A stretch of 64,000 nt of DNA from Sphingobium abikonense NBRC 16140 (GCF_001598335.1 NZ_BCYT01000001.1:1-64000), one strand, 5' to 3'. Positions 37,864 through 47,448 are shown, numbered from the stretch's first letter. Numbers and translations are program-made. Notes: a model not told the origin generated them from the sequence alone.

Positions 37864-38325
37864 GAAAGTGACCTCCTGGATCACGATCACGTAGGCGGCC
37901 AGGCCGTGAGGAAGCGCGGTGGATTCAATAGGGCGGTCGTAAGAATTGCATAAAAGTGGGAGCCGGAACCGGAAAACACTAGGCGGCGTGGACAAATTGG
38001 CTGCGGCCAGCAGATTTGCAATTCGGGTTTGAGATGACCTGTTCACGCTGCAAAAATCTGCACGAGTATGTGCGCTTTCGGACGCGGGGTGAACTCTTTC
38101 GCGCGACTGCCTAGCTGATGCGCTTTGACGACCGCTTGTCTTCCATCTGGCTGCGAAGTCGCGGCCAGATGTCAAAATCGCACGGTAATGCGGGCTCGAT
38201 TCAATTGCGCGCATCAGGACGGCGTGCGGATTGACCAATTTTCAAGCCTATGCCATGGGTTTTCCGACGCTGCTGTAAAACGGGTTGTAAAACACTCGGC
38301 GAGTTTTCAGCTAAGCTGTTGAAAT
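37864..38325. other. Non-coding region upstream of kdpFABCDE
   Basis: This 462-base divergent spacer between kdpF and tRNA-Gly has no credible gene. The kdp promoter and KdpE site should be on its left side; I could not recognise a specific KdpE box. Confidence 0.4.
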
Positions 38326-38399
38326 GCGGGTGTAGCTCAATGGTAGAGCAGCAGCTTCCCAAGCTGACGACGGGGGTTCGATTCCCCTCACCCGCTCCA
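38326..38399 (+). tRNA. tRNA-Gly (CCC anticodon)
   Basis: A 74-base gene with encoded CCA. The acceptor GCGGGTG pairs with CACCCGC, the D-arm is GCTC-AATGGTA-GAGC, the anticodon loop TTCCCAA reads CCC (codon GGG), and the T-arm contains GGTTCGATTCC. The discriminator is T. tRNA-Gly 3' ends are common integration targets, but no disrupted copy is seen here. Confidence 0.95.
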
Positions 38400-38444
38400 C
38401 ATCACGACATCTGATATCTTGCGTCTTCCGACCTATAGGCCGGT

Positions 38445-39254
38445 TCAGCCCCCGATGAAGTCGGGTGGACGCTTGGCGAAATAGGCTGCGACGCCTTCCC
38501 GGCCTTCGGCGGACGCGCCGGCGCGGCTGATGGACAGGGCCTCGGTTTCCAATTGTGTCTCAAGGCTGGTCTGGAACGTGTCGCGGAGCAGGGCGCGGGC
38601 GGCGCCGACAGCGCCGGTGGCCGCGCGGGCCAGAGATTGCGCGATGGCCGCCCCTTCGGCGGCGAGCGCGTCATCCCCGACGGTGCGGGTGACAAGGCCG
38701 ATGCGCTCGGCTTCGTCCGCTTTGACGCGCCGGTTTGTCAGGATCATCTCCTGCGCCTTGCGCAACCCGATGAGGCGCGGCAGCAGCCAGCTCATCCCGC
38801 CATCGGGCGTCAGGCCGATCCCGCCATAGGCTGCGGTGAAATGGGTGGACGCGCCGCACAGGACGACATCGCCGGCGATGGCGAGGCTCAGGCCGGCGCC
38901 GGCCGCCGGGCCATTGACCAGCGTTAGGAGCGGCTTTGCCATGCGGGCGAAGCGGGCCACGGCGACATGCAGCGTGCCGGCCAGATCCAGCAACATGGCC
39001 TCCACATCATCGCCCGCAGCGCGGAACGCGCCAATGTCGCCACCGGCGCAGAAAAGCCGGCCCGACCCCGTCAGCACGACGCAGCGGATCGCGGCATCGA
39101 TCTGGCACCGGTTCGCTATGTCGGCCAGCGCGCGGGCCATGGGGAGGTCAATGGCATTGCCGGCGTCAGGCCGGTTGAGCGTGATATGGGCAATTCCATT
39201 TTCGACAAGGAACCGGACAGGTTCAGCCCCATCGGTTTCAGACCCATCGGTCAT
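38445..39254 (-). CDS. Enoyl-CoA hydratase/isomerase family protein
   Basis: A 269-residue crotonase-fold enzyme: HITLNRPDAGNAID, the oxyanion-hole FCAGGDIGAF and NGPAAGAGLSLAIAGD, then GGIGLTPDGGMSWLLPRLIG. The residue after GGIGLTPD suggests the 3-hydroxy or isomerase branch rather than strict hydratase; this is not decided. It acts on acyl-CoA thioesters. The ATG at 39254 overlaps the upstream phosphotransferase stop by four bases (ATGA), so it is the last gene of a three-gene operon with the kinase-like and acyl-CoA dehydrogenase genes. Confidence 0.9.
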   Translation of the reverse strand: MTDGSETDGAEPVRFLVENGIAHITLNRPDAGNAIDLPMARALADIANRCQIDAAIRCVVLTGSGRLFCAGGDIGAFRAAGDDVEAMLLDLAGTLHVAVARFARMAKPLLTLVNGPAAGAGLSLAIAGDVVLCGASTHFTAAYGGIGLTPDGGMSWLLPRLIGLRKAQEMILTNRRVKADEAERIGLVTRTVGDDALAAEGAAIAQSLARAATGAVGAARALLRDTFQTSLETQLETEALSISRAGASAEGREGVAAYFAKRPPDFIGG

Positions 39255-40324
39255 CGGCACGCCTCCATCATCTCCACCGCCAGGGCAATCAACTGCGGCA
39301 GGCGCTCGGCCCGCTCACGCGCGTGGACCGATGCCGCCGTGCCGCGGATCACCCGGCCCTTTATGCCGTGGAAGATTGCCGCCATCCGGAAGAAATTGAA
39401 AGCGATATAAAAGGCATAGTCCGCATCCGGGATCGGCGCGCGGCCCACATTGCGGCAATAGGCCGCACGATATTCCTCCTCGGTCGGGATGCCGAGGGGA
39501 CGCGGATCGGCGCCGCCCAGCCCCGCGACGATGTCGGGCGGCATGCGGTACATCATCGCATGATAGGCAAAATCGGCAAGCGGGTGGCCCAGGGTCGACA
39601 ATTCCCAGTCAAGCACCGCCAGCACGCGCGGCTGCGTCGGGTGGAAGATCATATTGTCGCACCGGAAATCGCCATGAACGATCCTGGTTTCATCCCCGGG
39701 CGGGATCGCTGTGGGGAGCCATTCGATCAGCCTGTCCATGCCCGGATCGCGCCCGGCAGCCTTATCCTCCAGATATTGCCTGGACCAGCGGGCGATCTGC
39801 CGTTCGAAATAATTGCCCGGACGGCCATAATCGCCAAGCCCTACCGTTTCGGGATCGAAACGATGAAGCTGCGCCAAGGTCTCGTTCATGGCGGCAAAAT
39901 AGGCCGCGCGTTCGTCCTCATGGATTTCAGGAAAGGCCGCGTCCCAGAAAATGCGCCCTTCGACCATGTCCATGACATAGAACCAGCTGCCGATGACCGC
40001 GTCGTCAGTGCACAGGCCATGGACATGGGCGACTGGATAGCCGGCCCGGCCCAGCGCGGTCAGCACGCGCGCTTCGCGTTCGACGGCATGTGCGCCCCTG
40101 AGCAATTCGCCCGGCGGCTTGCGCCGCAGGACATAGGTTCGCCCCGGCGTCGTCAGCTTGTAGGTCGGGTTGGACTGGCCGCCCTTGAACTGTTCGACCT
40201 GGATCGGACCGGCAAAGCCTGCAACATGGCTCTCCATCCAGCGCGCCAGAGCCGCCTCATCGAAGCGGTGGGCGTCGCGCACGGGGATGGTCCCGGCATT
40301 GGCGTCCTGCCCAGTGCCGCTCAT
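39251..40324 (-). CDS. ACAD10/11-type phosphotransferase family protein
   Basis: A 357-residue APH-fold kinase: FKGGQSNPTYKLT, YVLRRKPPG (ATP lysine), catalytic HGDFRCDN and the metal-binding VLDWELSTLG, followed by HPLADFAY. This matches the domain fused to acyl-CoA dehydrogenase in ACAD10/ACAD11, where it phosphorylates 4-hydroxyacyl-CoA on the route to beta-oxidation. Here it directly follows a separate acyl-CoA dehydrogenase, 4-base overlap at 40321-40324, so the pair is a split version of ACAD11. A role in 4-hydroxy-acid catabolism is therefore a good inference. Confidence 0.88.
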   Translation of the reverse strand: MSGTGQDANAGTIPVRDAHRFDEAALARWMESHVAGFAGPIQVEQFKGGQSNPTYKLTTPGRTYVLRRKPPGELLRGAHAVEREARVLTALGRAGYPVAHVHGLCTDDAVIGSWFYVMDMVEGRIFWDAAFPEIHEDERAAYFAAMNETLAQLHRFDPETVGLGDYGRPGNYFERQIARWSRQYLEDKAAGRDPGMDRLIEWLPTAIPPGDETRIVHGDFRCDNMIFHPTQPRVLAVLDWELSTLGHPLADFAYHAMMYRMPPDIVAGLGGADPRPLGIPTEEEYRAAYCRNVGRAPIPDADYAFYIAFNFFRMAAIFHGIKGRVIRGTAASVHARERAERLPQLIALAVEMMEACR

Positions 40325-41505
40325 GCCACGCCCGAGCCGGCCTGCGCCGCTTTCCAGTCGCGCTTGATCTTCTTCGCCAGGCTCCACTTATGCACTTCGG
40401 TAGGGCCGTCATAGATGCGGAAGGCGCGAATTTCGCGAAACACCTGTTCGACGATGGTGTCGGCGGTGACGCCCATGCCGCCCATCACCTGGACGCAGCG
40501 GTCAGCGACCCGCATCAGCGCTTCGGACACCGCAACCTTCGCCATCGAGCTTTCGGCGGTGCCCAGCGATCCGCCATCCAGGACGCTGGCGCACCAGTCG
40601 ATCATCAGTTCGGACTGTTTGAGGTCGATCATGTTTTCGGCCAGCATGAAGCCGACGCCTTCATGGTCGATCAGAGTCTTGCCGAACGCCATGCGACGGT
40701 TGGCGTAATCCATCGCGATTTCATGGGCGCGGATGCACGCGCCGCGCCAGCGCATGCAGTGGGACAGGCGGGCGGGGCTGAGGCGCACCTGCGCATATTG
40801 GAAGCCTTCGCCGCTGTTGCCCAGCATCTGGTCGGCGGGCACGCGCAGATTGTCGATGGTGATGGTCGCATGGCCGCCCGGCATCGAATTGTCGATGGTG
40901 TTGGGCACCCGGTCGATGCGGATGGCGGGGTGGGGCAAATCAGTGAGGAACATGCAGGCGCCATCGTCCGATTTGGCCATGATGATGCCGACCTTCGCGC
41001 CCTGCGCGCCGGTGATGAAGGTCTTGCGTCCGTTGATGACCCAGTGATTGCCGTCCTGATGGCAACGGGTCTGCATCATCGACGGGTCGGAGCCCGCTCC
41101 GCCGTCGGGTTCGGTCATGAAGAAGGCCGATCGCGCGCGCCCTTCGACCAAGGGCTTGAGGAAACGCGCCTGAATGTCCGGGCTGCCGACCTTGCCCAGC
41201 AGATACATGTTGCCCTCGTCGGGCGCAGCCGTGTTGCAGGCGAGTGGGCCGAGCGGGGACAGGCCCGAAGCGGTCAGCACGACGGCGGTTTCACGCTGCG
41301 TCAGATGGCTGCCGTCGGGCAGGATATGGGGCGTCAGGACGCCGGCCGCGCGCGCCTTTTCCTTCAGTTCCTCGACCAGTTCCTCGGTCGGTGCGCCATG
41401 ATGGTCGCGGCGCGGATCGCGTTCATAGGGAATGACGGTGTCGCGCACGAAAGCCTCGACCTTTGCGGCAAGGGTGGCGGTGCGCTCCGGCCCGATCCCG
41501 CTCAC
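40321..41505 (-). CDS. Acyl-CoA dehydrogenase (ACAD10/11-like)
   Basis: A 394-residue flavoprotein with FMTEPDGGAGSDPSMMQTR (FAD/substrate loop), VINGRKTFITGA and a C-terminal RIYDGPTEVHKWSLAKKI, where Asp replaces the catalytic Glu of medium-chain enzymes, as common in the ACAD10/11 branch. The start is GTG 41505 with no strong ribosome binding site; no ATG lies upstream before a stop, so the start is the least certain part. With the two downstream coupled genes it forms a fatty- or hydroxyacyl-CoA unit. Confidence 0.9.
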   Translation of the reverse strand: MSGIGPERTATLAAKVEAFVRDTVIPYERDPRRDHHGAPTEELVEELKEKARAAGVLTPHILPDGSHLTQRETAVVLTASGLSPLGPLACNTAAPDEGNMYLLGKVGSPDIQARFLKPLVEGRARSAFFMTEPDGGAGSDPSMMQTRCHQDGNHWVINGRKTFITGAQGAKVGIIMAKSDDGACMFLTDLPHPAIRIDRVPNTIDNSMPGGHATITIDNLRVPADQMLGNSGEGFQYAQVRLSPARLSHCMRWRGACIRAHEIAMDYANRRMAFGKTLIDHEGVGFMLAENMIDLKQSELMIDWCASVLDGGSLGTAESSMAKVAVSEALMRVADRCVQVMGGMGVTADTIVEQVFREIRAFRIYDGPTEVHKWSLAKKIKRDWKAAQAGSGVA

Positions 41506-41694
41506 AACGCGGCCCCATGCGGCCGAACCGGCGTCGATCTGCTGCTCTCCATGCCTTTTCTCTCCCGATAGGTCTCGCTGCCAGCTTCGTCATGTCGCCG
41601 CGGGGCGGCGCATGCACCTGCCAAAGCTGCCAGCTTGCCTCTTGCGGCCTGCCCCTGTGACAAGCCATCATCCCTATAGCGACAGGAGAGGGTC

Positions 41695-42156
41695 ATGGTC
41701 GATCTGACGAACATACATCATAATGGCATTGCGGTGGCGGATGTCGACAAGGCGGTGGCCGATTATGGCCGAGACCTTGGGCTGAAATTCGCGCCGGTGC
41801 GTGATTTCGATCCGCTGCCATTCTGGACGCCGGAGGCGGGCGCGCACACGCTGCGCGTGCGGGCGACCTATTCGGTGGGGCAGGCGCCGCACCTGGAACT
41901 GGTGCAGGGGCAGGGGCCGTTCTACGACCCTGCAAACGCCACCCATGCCCGTCATGTCGGCGTGTGGACGCAGGATTTGAAGGGTGATGCCGACCGTCTG
42001 GTCGAGGCCGGATGGAGCGTCAAGGCCGCCAATGCCGCGCCGGATCAGGGTTATGGCGTCATCGCCTATCTTCTGTCCCCGGACGGCGCGCTGCTGATCG
42101 AACTGGTGTCGACGGACTTGAAGCCCGTGATCGACGATTGGCTGAGCGGCGCCTGA
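41695..42156 (+). CDS. VOC (glyoxalase-like) family protein
   Basis: A 153-residue vicinal-oxygen-chelate protein with two beta-alpha-beta-beta-beta modules. Candidate metal ligands are His in IHHNGIAVAD, Glu in HLELVQG, His in ARHVGVW and Glu in LLIELV. The family includes lyases, dioxygenases and epimerases (methylmalonyl-CoA epimerase); the length fits the epimerase or glyoxalase group. ATG 41695 follows GGAGAGGG. It is transcribed away from the acyl-CoA dehydrogenase operon, sharing a 189-base promoter region. Confidence 0.82.
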   Translation: MVDLTNIHHNGIAVADVDKAVADYGRDLGLKFAPVRDFDPLPFWTPEAGAHTLRVRATYSVGQAPHLELVQGQGPFYDPANATHARHVGVWTQDLKGDADRLVEAGWSVKAANAAPDQGYGVIAYLLSPDGALLIELVSTDLKPVIDDWLSGA

Positions 42157-42177
42157 GGCGCCGGCCTTGGCCCCCAG

Positions 42178-43227
42178 TCAAACGGGGGCGAAGCCATCCA
42201 GCGTCGTGACGTCGGGGTCCAGCCGCACGATCGTCTTGCCGCGCGTCTGCCCCGACATCAGCCGGATGAAGGCGTCGGGCGCGCTTTCGATTCCCGTCGC
42301 GACATTTTCCGTCGCCCGCAACGCTCCTGTCCTGATCCAGTCACCCAGTTGCTGCTGGGCCTCCTCCAGCATGTCGAGATGCTCATAGGCCAGGAATCCC
42401 CTCATGGTGATGCGGTTGACCAGCACCTGCCACAGATTGCGGATAGGGTAGGGATCATTCTGGCTGTTGTAATTGGCGACCATGCCGCACACGACGATGC
42501 GGCTGAAATCGGCCATGTTCATCAGCATCGTGTCGAGGATGCGGCCGCCCACATTGTCGAAATAAATGTCCGCGCCCTTGCCACCGCAGGCTTCGCGCAC
42601 CGCCGCGCCCAGATCATCGGCGGTCTTGTAGTCGACCGCCGCGTCATAGCCCAGATCCCCGGTCACTTCGGCAATCTTGTCGGTGCTGGCGATGCCGACG
42701 GCGCGACACCCGGCCAGACGCGCCACCTGTCCGGCGACGCTGCCCACCGCGCCCGCCGCTGCGCTTACCACGACGGTGTCGCCCGCCTTCATCTCGCCGA
42801 TCCGCTTGAGGCCGACATAGGCGGTGATCCCCGACCAGCCCAGCGCCCCCATATAGGCGGTCAGCGGCATCGTCGGGTCGATCTTCACATTTTCGCAGGC
42901 GAAATTGTCCGCCGCGATGATGCTCTGTTCCTCCCAGCCGATGAACCCGCGCGCATGGTCGCCTACGGCAAAGGCCGGGTTGCGCGATTCGACGACCTCT
43001 CCCAGCACCATCGTGGGGATAAGGCCGCCCAGCGGCACGGAGGGAAGATAGGTGCCATCCCCTTCGTCCAGCAGGCCGCGGATCGCGGGATCGATCGCAA
43101 AGACCCGATTGCGCGTGCGCACCTCGCCATCGGCCAAGGGTCGAATATCCTCTTCGACCAGACGGAAATTGTCGGGCGTAGGAACGCCATGGGGATGCGA
43201 TGCCAGAACGATGCGGCGATTCTTCAT
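42178..43227 (-). CDS. NADP-dependent oxidoreductase (MDR, PTGR/CurA-like)
   Basis: A 349-residue zinc-free medium-chain reductase of the prostaglandin/curcumin reductase type, starting MKNRRIVLASHPHGVPTPD and carrying AIDPAIRGLLDEG, the nucleotide motif AAAGAVGSVAGQ, FDNVGG and VNRITMRGFLAYEH. Such enzymes reduce the C=C of enones with NADPH. A second related protein is encoded at 53364-54374. Convergent with the VOC gene. Confidence 0.9.
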   Translation of the reverse strand: MKNRRIVLASHPHGVPTPDNFRLVEEDIRPLADGEVRTRNRVFAIDPAIRGLLDEGDGTYLPSVPLGGLIPTMVLGEVVESRNPAFAVGDHARGFIGWEEQSIIAADNFACENVKIDPTMPLTAYMGALGWSGITAYVGLKRIGEMKAGDTVVVSAAAGAVGSVAGQVARLAGCRAVGIASTDKIAEVTGDLGYDAAVDYKTADDLGAAVREACGGKGADIYFDNVGGRILDTMLMNMADFSRIVVCGMVANYNSQNDPYPIRNLWQVLVNRITMRGFLAYEHLDMLEEAQQQLGDWIRTGALRATENVATGIESAPDAFIRLMSGQTRGKTIVRLDPDVTTLDGFAPV

Positions 43228-43257
43228 GGATAGTTCCTGTTTTTGATGGGATGCGGG

Positions 43258-44436
43258 TTACAGAACCGGCGGCGAGGCGTCGGCGTCGTTTGCGATCAGA
43301 TAGTCGACATATTTGTGGAAATACTGGTTGCCGCGCTCGTTCCGGCCAAAGATCACCGATGAGAGCGCGCCGGATTCCAGCCCCTTCTGCACTTGCAGCC
43401 CCACGCCATAATCCTCCCGGTCGACGACATCGCTCAGCCAGTCCATCATGGTTTCGATGCCCGCCGCGTCCTCCGCATCGCGCGGCGGTTCGCGCCGGAT
43501 GAACAGCAGGTTCGTGGTGTTCCGGTCGGGGGTCGGCCCGGGAATGAGTTGCGCCACCTGCGTGATTTCCGGCGCAAAGAAGATCGACACGTTGGGGAAG
43601 ATCGTCCGCACGAAATCATAGCCGCTATTTTCGATATGCCCCCAGCGTTCGCGCGGCTCGGCCCCCAGTTTTTCCTTGATCGACACCTGCGGATAACCAA
43701 CGCGCATGTGCGGGCCAAAGGCGGTGAAGTGCATGATGTTGGAAAAGGTGCGCGGATGGATGGTTTCCGGGTGCGCGGCGGCGAAATGATAGCCTTCCAG
43801 ATAGCCGTCATAGGCGATTTTCCAGTTCGCCCCATGGATGCGCCGCGACCCGCAATAGTGCCAGTTGGCCAGGTCATAGGCGTCGAGGTCGTCCAGCATT
43901 CCGCCCAGATGCTTTTCGATGTCCATGTCGGCATCTGGCGACAGGCTGACCCAGATGATGCCGCCTGCTTCCGCGCAGGGCAGGGTCTTGAGGCCGCGTT
44001 CTTCCTTGCAGACGGGGCCGAACTTTCCGGGTTCCGCGACGCCGATGAGCTTGCCGTCATTGGCGAAGGTCCAGGCGTGATAGGGGCAGGAAAAGCGTTT
44101 CTTGTTGCCATGGCCCTCGGGCGTCAGGATCATGCCGCGATGGGTGCACACGTTCAGCATCGCGGCCACGCTGCCGTCGGTGCGGCGAGTGATTAGGACG
44201 GGCTTGCCCATCAGGTCCATCGCCTTGTAATCGCCAGGATTGGGCATTTCGGCGGTCAGCGCGGCCAGCAGGGGCAGCCTGTGAAAGATGGTCGCCATCT
44301 CGCGGTCGAAATGGGCCGGATCGGTATAGGCGGACGCGGGCACCTCCATCGGCGTTTCGGCGCTGTCGGTCGTGCCGTTTTCGACATATTCCAGCATCTT
44401 GGCGGCTTCGTCGCCGATGGTTTCATGATAGCCCAT
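43258..44436 (-). CDS. Rieske aromatic ring-hydroxylating oxygenase, alpha subunit (1)
   Basis: A 392-residue oxygenase. The Rieske [2Fe-2S] ligands are in NVCTHRGM and SCPYHAWTF (C-x-H and C-x2-H). The mononuclear iron motif is EGYHFAAAHPE (His-x4-His), with a downstream Asp. It needs an electron-transfer partner that is not encoded nearby. ATG 44436 (MGYHETIGDEAAK) has AGAGGTG upstream; the frame from 44511 is less likely. It is divergent from the SDR gene at 44602. Confidence 0.93.
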   Translation of the reverse strand: MGYHETIGDEAAKMLEYVENGTTDSAETPMEVPASAYTDPAHFDREMATIFHRLPLLAALTAEMPNPGDYKAMDLMGKPVLITRRTDGSVAAMLNVCTHRGMILTPEGHGNKKRFSCPYHAWTFANDGKLIGVAEPGKFGPVCKEERGLKTLPCAEAGGIIWVSLSPDADMDIEKHLGGMLDDLDAYDLANWHYCGSRRIHGANWKIAYDGYLEGYHFAAAHPETIHPRTFSNIMHFTAFGPHMRVGYPQVSIKEKLGAEPRERWGHIENSGYDFVRTIFPNVSIFFAPEITQVAQLIPGPTPDRNTTNLLFIRREPPRDAEDAAGIETMMDWLSDVVDREDYGVGLQVQKGLESGALSSVIFGRNERGNQYFHKYVDYLIANDADASPPVL

Positions 44437-44601
44437 GCGCACCTCTACCCTGATCTGATTTGAGGTGCAGGCTAGCGCGCCGGGCGCGGCGGCGGAACTC
44501 TGGACAGTCATAGGTCAGGCGCATTTTCTGTGATTATGGCTAGTTGCCGGAACGGCGCGCGATCTTAGCCTTCCGCCTCACAGAAACGGACGGAGAGTGG
44601 C

Positions 44602-45366
44602 ATGATCGACCTATCGGGCAAGGTGGCGCTGGTGACGGGGGCGGCGTCGGCGGGCGGCCTTGGCTTTGCCGGGGCCAGCATCATGGCGGCGCAGGGGGCA
44701 AGCCTGTTCCTGACCGATCTTGACGGAGCGGCCGTGGAGGCGCGCGCGGCGGAGTTGCGGGCTGCCGGGCACAAGGCGGCGGCCATGGCGCAGGACGTCA
44801 CGGACGAAGCGCAGTGGGACAGCGTGCGCGACGCAGTGCTCGCGGAATTCGGCAAGATCGACATTCTGGTCAACAATGCCGGCATCGCGGTGCTGCGCCA
44901 TATGAACGAGATCACGGCCGCCGAATGGCATCGCCAGATATCGGTCAATCTGGACAGCGTATTCCTGGGCACGCGCATGGCGATGGCACAGATGCGCGCG
45001 CAGGGGCAGGGCGGGTCCATCATCAACCTGTCCTCGGTCGCCGGCCTGTTCGGCCTGCCCGGCTGCGGCGCCTACAGCGCGTCCAAAGGGGGCGTGCGCC
45101 TTTTTACCAAGAGCGTGGCGCTGGAAGTGGCGGCCGAAAATATCCGCATCAACAGCATCCATCCCGGCATGATCTGGACCGACATGCAAAAGGTCGCGAT
45201 CGCTGATAACAAGGACGTCTATGACCAGCTGGTCGCCGCGATCCCGATGCGCAAGCTGGGCGAGCCCAAGGATATCGGCAATATGGTCGCCTTCCTCGCT
45301 TCGGACGAGGCGGCCTATATCACCGGCGCGGAGTTCGTGGTCGATGGCGGCATGGTCGCGCAATGA
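44602..45366 (+). CDS. SDR family oxidoreductase
   Basis: A 254-residue classical short-chain dehydrogenase: cofactor motif VTGAASAGGLGFAGA (a slightly altered TGxxxGxG), acidic LTDLD suggesting NAD preference, NNAG, SSVAGLFG, and catalytic YSASKGG. It probably interconverts an alcohol and ketone produced by the oxygenases around it. It is followed by a Rieske gene in the same direction after 99 bases. Confidence 0.92.
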   Translation: MIDLSGKVALVTGAASAGGLGFAGASIMAAQGASLFLTDLDGAAVEARAAELRAAGHKAAAMAQDVTDEAQWDSVRDAVLAEFGKIDILVNNAGIAVLRHMNEITAAEWHRQISVNLDSVFLGTRMAMAQMRAQGQGGSIINLSSVAGLFGLPGCGAYSASKGGVRLFTKSVALEVAAENIRINSIHPGMIWTDMQKVAIADNKDVYDQLVAAIPMRKLGEPKDIGNMVAFLASDEAAYITGAEFVVDGGMVAQ

Positions 45367-45465
45367 AGGACCTTCGCCGCACCGCGACCTGATGCTAACC
45401 ATAGGTCAATCGGCTCGCCATAAAGCCTAGCATGGCGCGAAAGCCGTCACAGGAGAGAGCAAGAC

Positions 45466-46884
45466 ATGGCCGAGAGCGATCCGCGCATCAAAGGCGAACC
45501 CCTGGCCCGGTGCCCCGGCCCATCGGTGCGCGACCTTATGGCGGCGGACACCAATCCGGTGCCCGAATTTCTCTACACCGACGAATATGAGAATTTGGGG
45601 TCGGAGCCGATTCCGGCCAGCCGCTATACCGACCCCGCCTTTTTCGAACTGGAAAAGGAGAAAATGTGGCCGCGCATCTGGCAATTCGCCGCGCGGGAAG
45701 AGGAACTGCCCGAGCCGGGCGATCATGTCGTCTACGACAATGCCGGCAAAAGCTTCCTGCTGGTCCGGCAGCAGGATGGATCGATCAAGGGGTTTTACAA
45801 TGTCTGCCTGCATCGCGGGCGACAGTTGAAGACGAAGGATGGCTGGTCGGCCCAGCTGCAATGCCCGTTTCACGGCTTCACCTGGAATAATGATGGCAGC
45901 GTCAAGACTATTCCCTGCCGCTGGGATTTTTCGCATCTGAATGACGATGCGATGCATCTGGCCGAAGTGTCGGTCGGCCGATGGGGCGGTTATGTCTTCC
46001 TGCGCGAGGCGAAGGATGGCCCCACGCTGGAGGAATTTCTGGCCCCCATGCCCGAGCATTTCAAACGCTGGCGGCATGAGGAATGTGCGACCGCCATCTG
46101 GGTGGGTAAAGTGTGCAAGGCAAACTGGAAGGTGGTGATGGAGGCTTTCATGGAAAGCTGGCACACCGTGGTCACGCACCCCCAATTGCTGCCGTTCACC
46201 GGCGACGCCAATTCGATGTACAATATCTATGGCGACCATGTGAATTTGACGGTCACGCCCTTTGGCACCATGTCGCCGCATATCGATCCCCAGGGCAAGT
46301 CGCAGCAGTGGATCGTCGATGAATTCGTCAAATATAATGGCCGGTCTTCGGACAATTATGAAGGCGATGCGTCGCCCGAGGGCGGCTATAATGTTAAGGT
46401 GCCCGAGGGGAAGACCGCGCGTGAGGCGCTGGGCGAAAGCCTGCGCGCGACCACGACGAAGATGTTCGGCCATGACGTCAGCCATGCGTCGGACGCCGAG
46501 ATGATGGACGCCATCCTCTACAATGTCTTTCCCAACTGGTCGCCGTGGGGCGGGTTTCAGCCCAATATCGTCTATCGCTGGCGTCCCTGGCATGATGTCG
46601 ACCATTGCCTGATGGAGGTGCGCATCATCACCCGCGTGCCGCCCGGCGAAACCCCGCCCAAGGCGCCGAAGATGAAATTCCTGTCGCTCGACCAGAAATG
46701 GACCGAAGCGCCGGAACTGGGCATATTGGGCGACGTGTTCGAACAGGATATGGAGAACCTGCCGTTCGTGCAGGTGGGCCTCAAATCCAGCCCCAACAAT
46801 CGCGTCGAGCTGGCCAATTACCAGGAAATCCAGATCCGCCAGTTCCAGAACACGCTGATGAAATATGTGAACGGCCAGCTGTGA
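45466..46884 (+). CDS. Rieske aromatic ring-hydroxylating oxygenase, alpha subunit (2)
   Basis: A 472-residue oxygenase, longer than its two neighbours. Rieske ligands lie in NVCLHRGRQL and QCPFHGFTWN; the mononuclear iron site is ESWHTVVTHPQ. ATG 45466 follows GGAGAG. No ferredoxin, reductase or classical beta subunit is adjacent, but a SnoaL-like gene with an NTF2-type fold, the fold of dioxygenase beta subunits, lies immediately downstream on the opposite strand. Confidence 0.93.
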   Translation: MAESDPRIKGEPLARCPGPSVRDLMAADTNPVPEFLYTDEYENLGSEPIPASRYTDPAFFELEKEKMWPRIWQFAAREEELPEPGDHVVYDNAGKSFLLVRQQDGSIKGFYNVCLHRGRQLKTKDGWSAQLQCPFHGFTWNNDGSVKTIPCRWDFSHLNDDAMHLAEVSVGRWGGYVFLREAKDGPTLEEFLAPMPEHFKRWRHEECATAIWVGKVCKANWKVVMEAFMESWHTVVTHPQLLPFTGDANSMYNIYGDHVNLTVTPFGTMSPHIDPQGKSQQWIVDEFVKYNGRSSDNYEGDASPEGGYNVKVPEGKTAREALGESLRATTTKMFGHDVSHASDAEMMDAILYNVFPNWSPWGGFQPNIVYRWRPWHDVDHCLMEVRIITRVPPGETPPKAPKMKFLSLDQKWTEAPELGILGDVFEQDMENLPFVQVGLKSSPNNRVELANYQEIQIRQFQNTLMKYVNGQL

Positions 46885-46905
46885 CGGCAGGCGCGGGGAG
46901 GGGCT

Positions 46906-47448
46906 TCAATCCCTTCCCGACGTTCCCGAATGCCAGTCGCGCGTCTGCGAAAAGTCCGCGCCGCGCGGGCCGGCCAGGTGGATCGTGACCTGTTCGTGCA
47001 GGATCGCGTCGGTCGCGCGGTCATGCCGCGCCCAGTCGATCAGTTCGCGCCGCCGCTGGATCGCCCAGCGTCCATCCTTATACGCATAGTCATCGACATA
47101 GCGCCCCGCCATCAACAGGTCCTTTTCCGTCCCGTCCGCGTTGCGCGTACGGTGCCAGGCAAAGAAATACACCTCTCCGCTGGCCGTGCCCGCGTCGATA
47201 TCGACGTCAATGTCGATCTGCCCGATGATATGCTGGCTGCCGTGCAGGTCAGCCAGGAAGCCCTGCGCGAAATCGGTATAGGCTTCCGGACCGCCGCGTA
47301 GCAGGCCGCAGTCGACATCGGCGTCGGCGTGAAAGGATGACAGTTGCAGGTCGCGGTCCAGTCGATCCTGCCCGCGCATATAGGCGTGGATCGCCTTGAT
47401 GATATCGCGCCGCGCGATGAGGTCGCGCAATTCCCGCTCCAGTTCCAT
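46906..47448 (-). CDS. SnoaL-like / NTF2-fold protein, 180 aa
   Basis: A small cone-fold protein: LRDLIARRDIIKAIHAYMRG then DRLDRDLQLSSFHADADVD, QHIIGQIDIDVDID, EVYFFAWHRTRN, AGRYVDDYAYKDGRWAIQRRRELIDW. The arrangement is that of SnoaL-4 or limonene-epoxide-hydrolase-like proteins, which act as isomerases, hydrolases or dioxygenase small subunits. ATG 47448 has GGGAGAG seven bases upstream; the frame from 47814 crosses non-coding sequence. A similar protein is at 50192-50704. Confidence 0.82.
   Translation of the reverse strand: MELERELRDLIARRDIIKAIHAYMRGQDRLDRDLQLSSFHADADVDCGLLRGGPEAYTDFAQGFLADLHGSQHIIGQIDIDVDIDAGTASGEVYFFAWHRTRNADGTEKDLLMAGRYVDDYAYKDGRWAIQRRRELIDWARHDRATDAILHEQVTIHLAGPRGADFSQTRDWHSGTSGRD

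Noticed and set aside
37864..38325. kdp riboswitch (cyclic-di-AMP type)
   Set aside because: No pattern of the ydaO fold could be recognised by eye in this leader.
38326..38399. tRNA-Gly as a second attachment site
   Set aside because: The tRNA is intact, there is no second 3' copy in the window and no integrase beside it.
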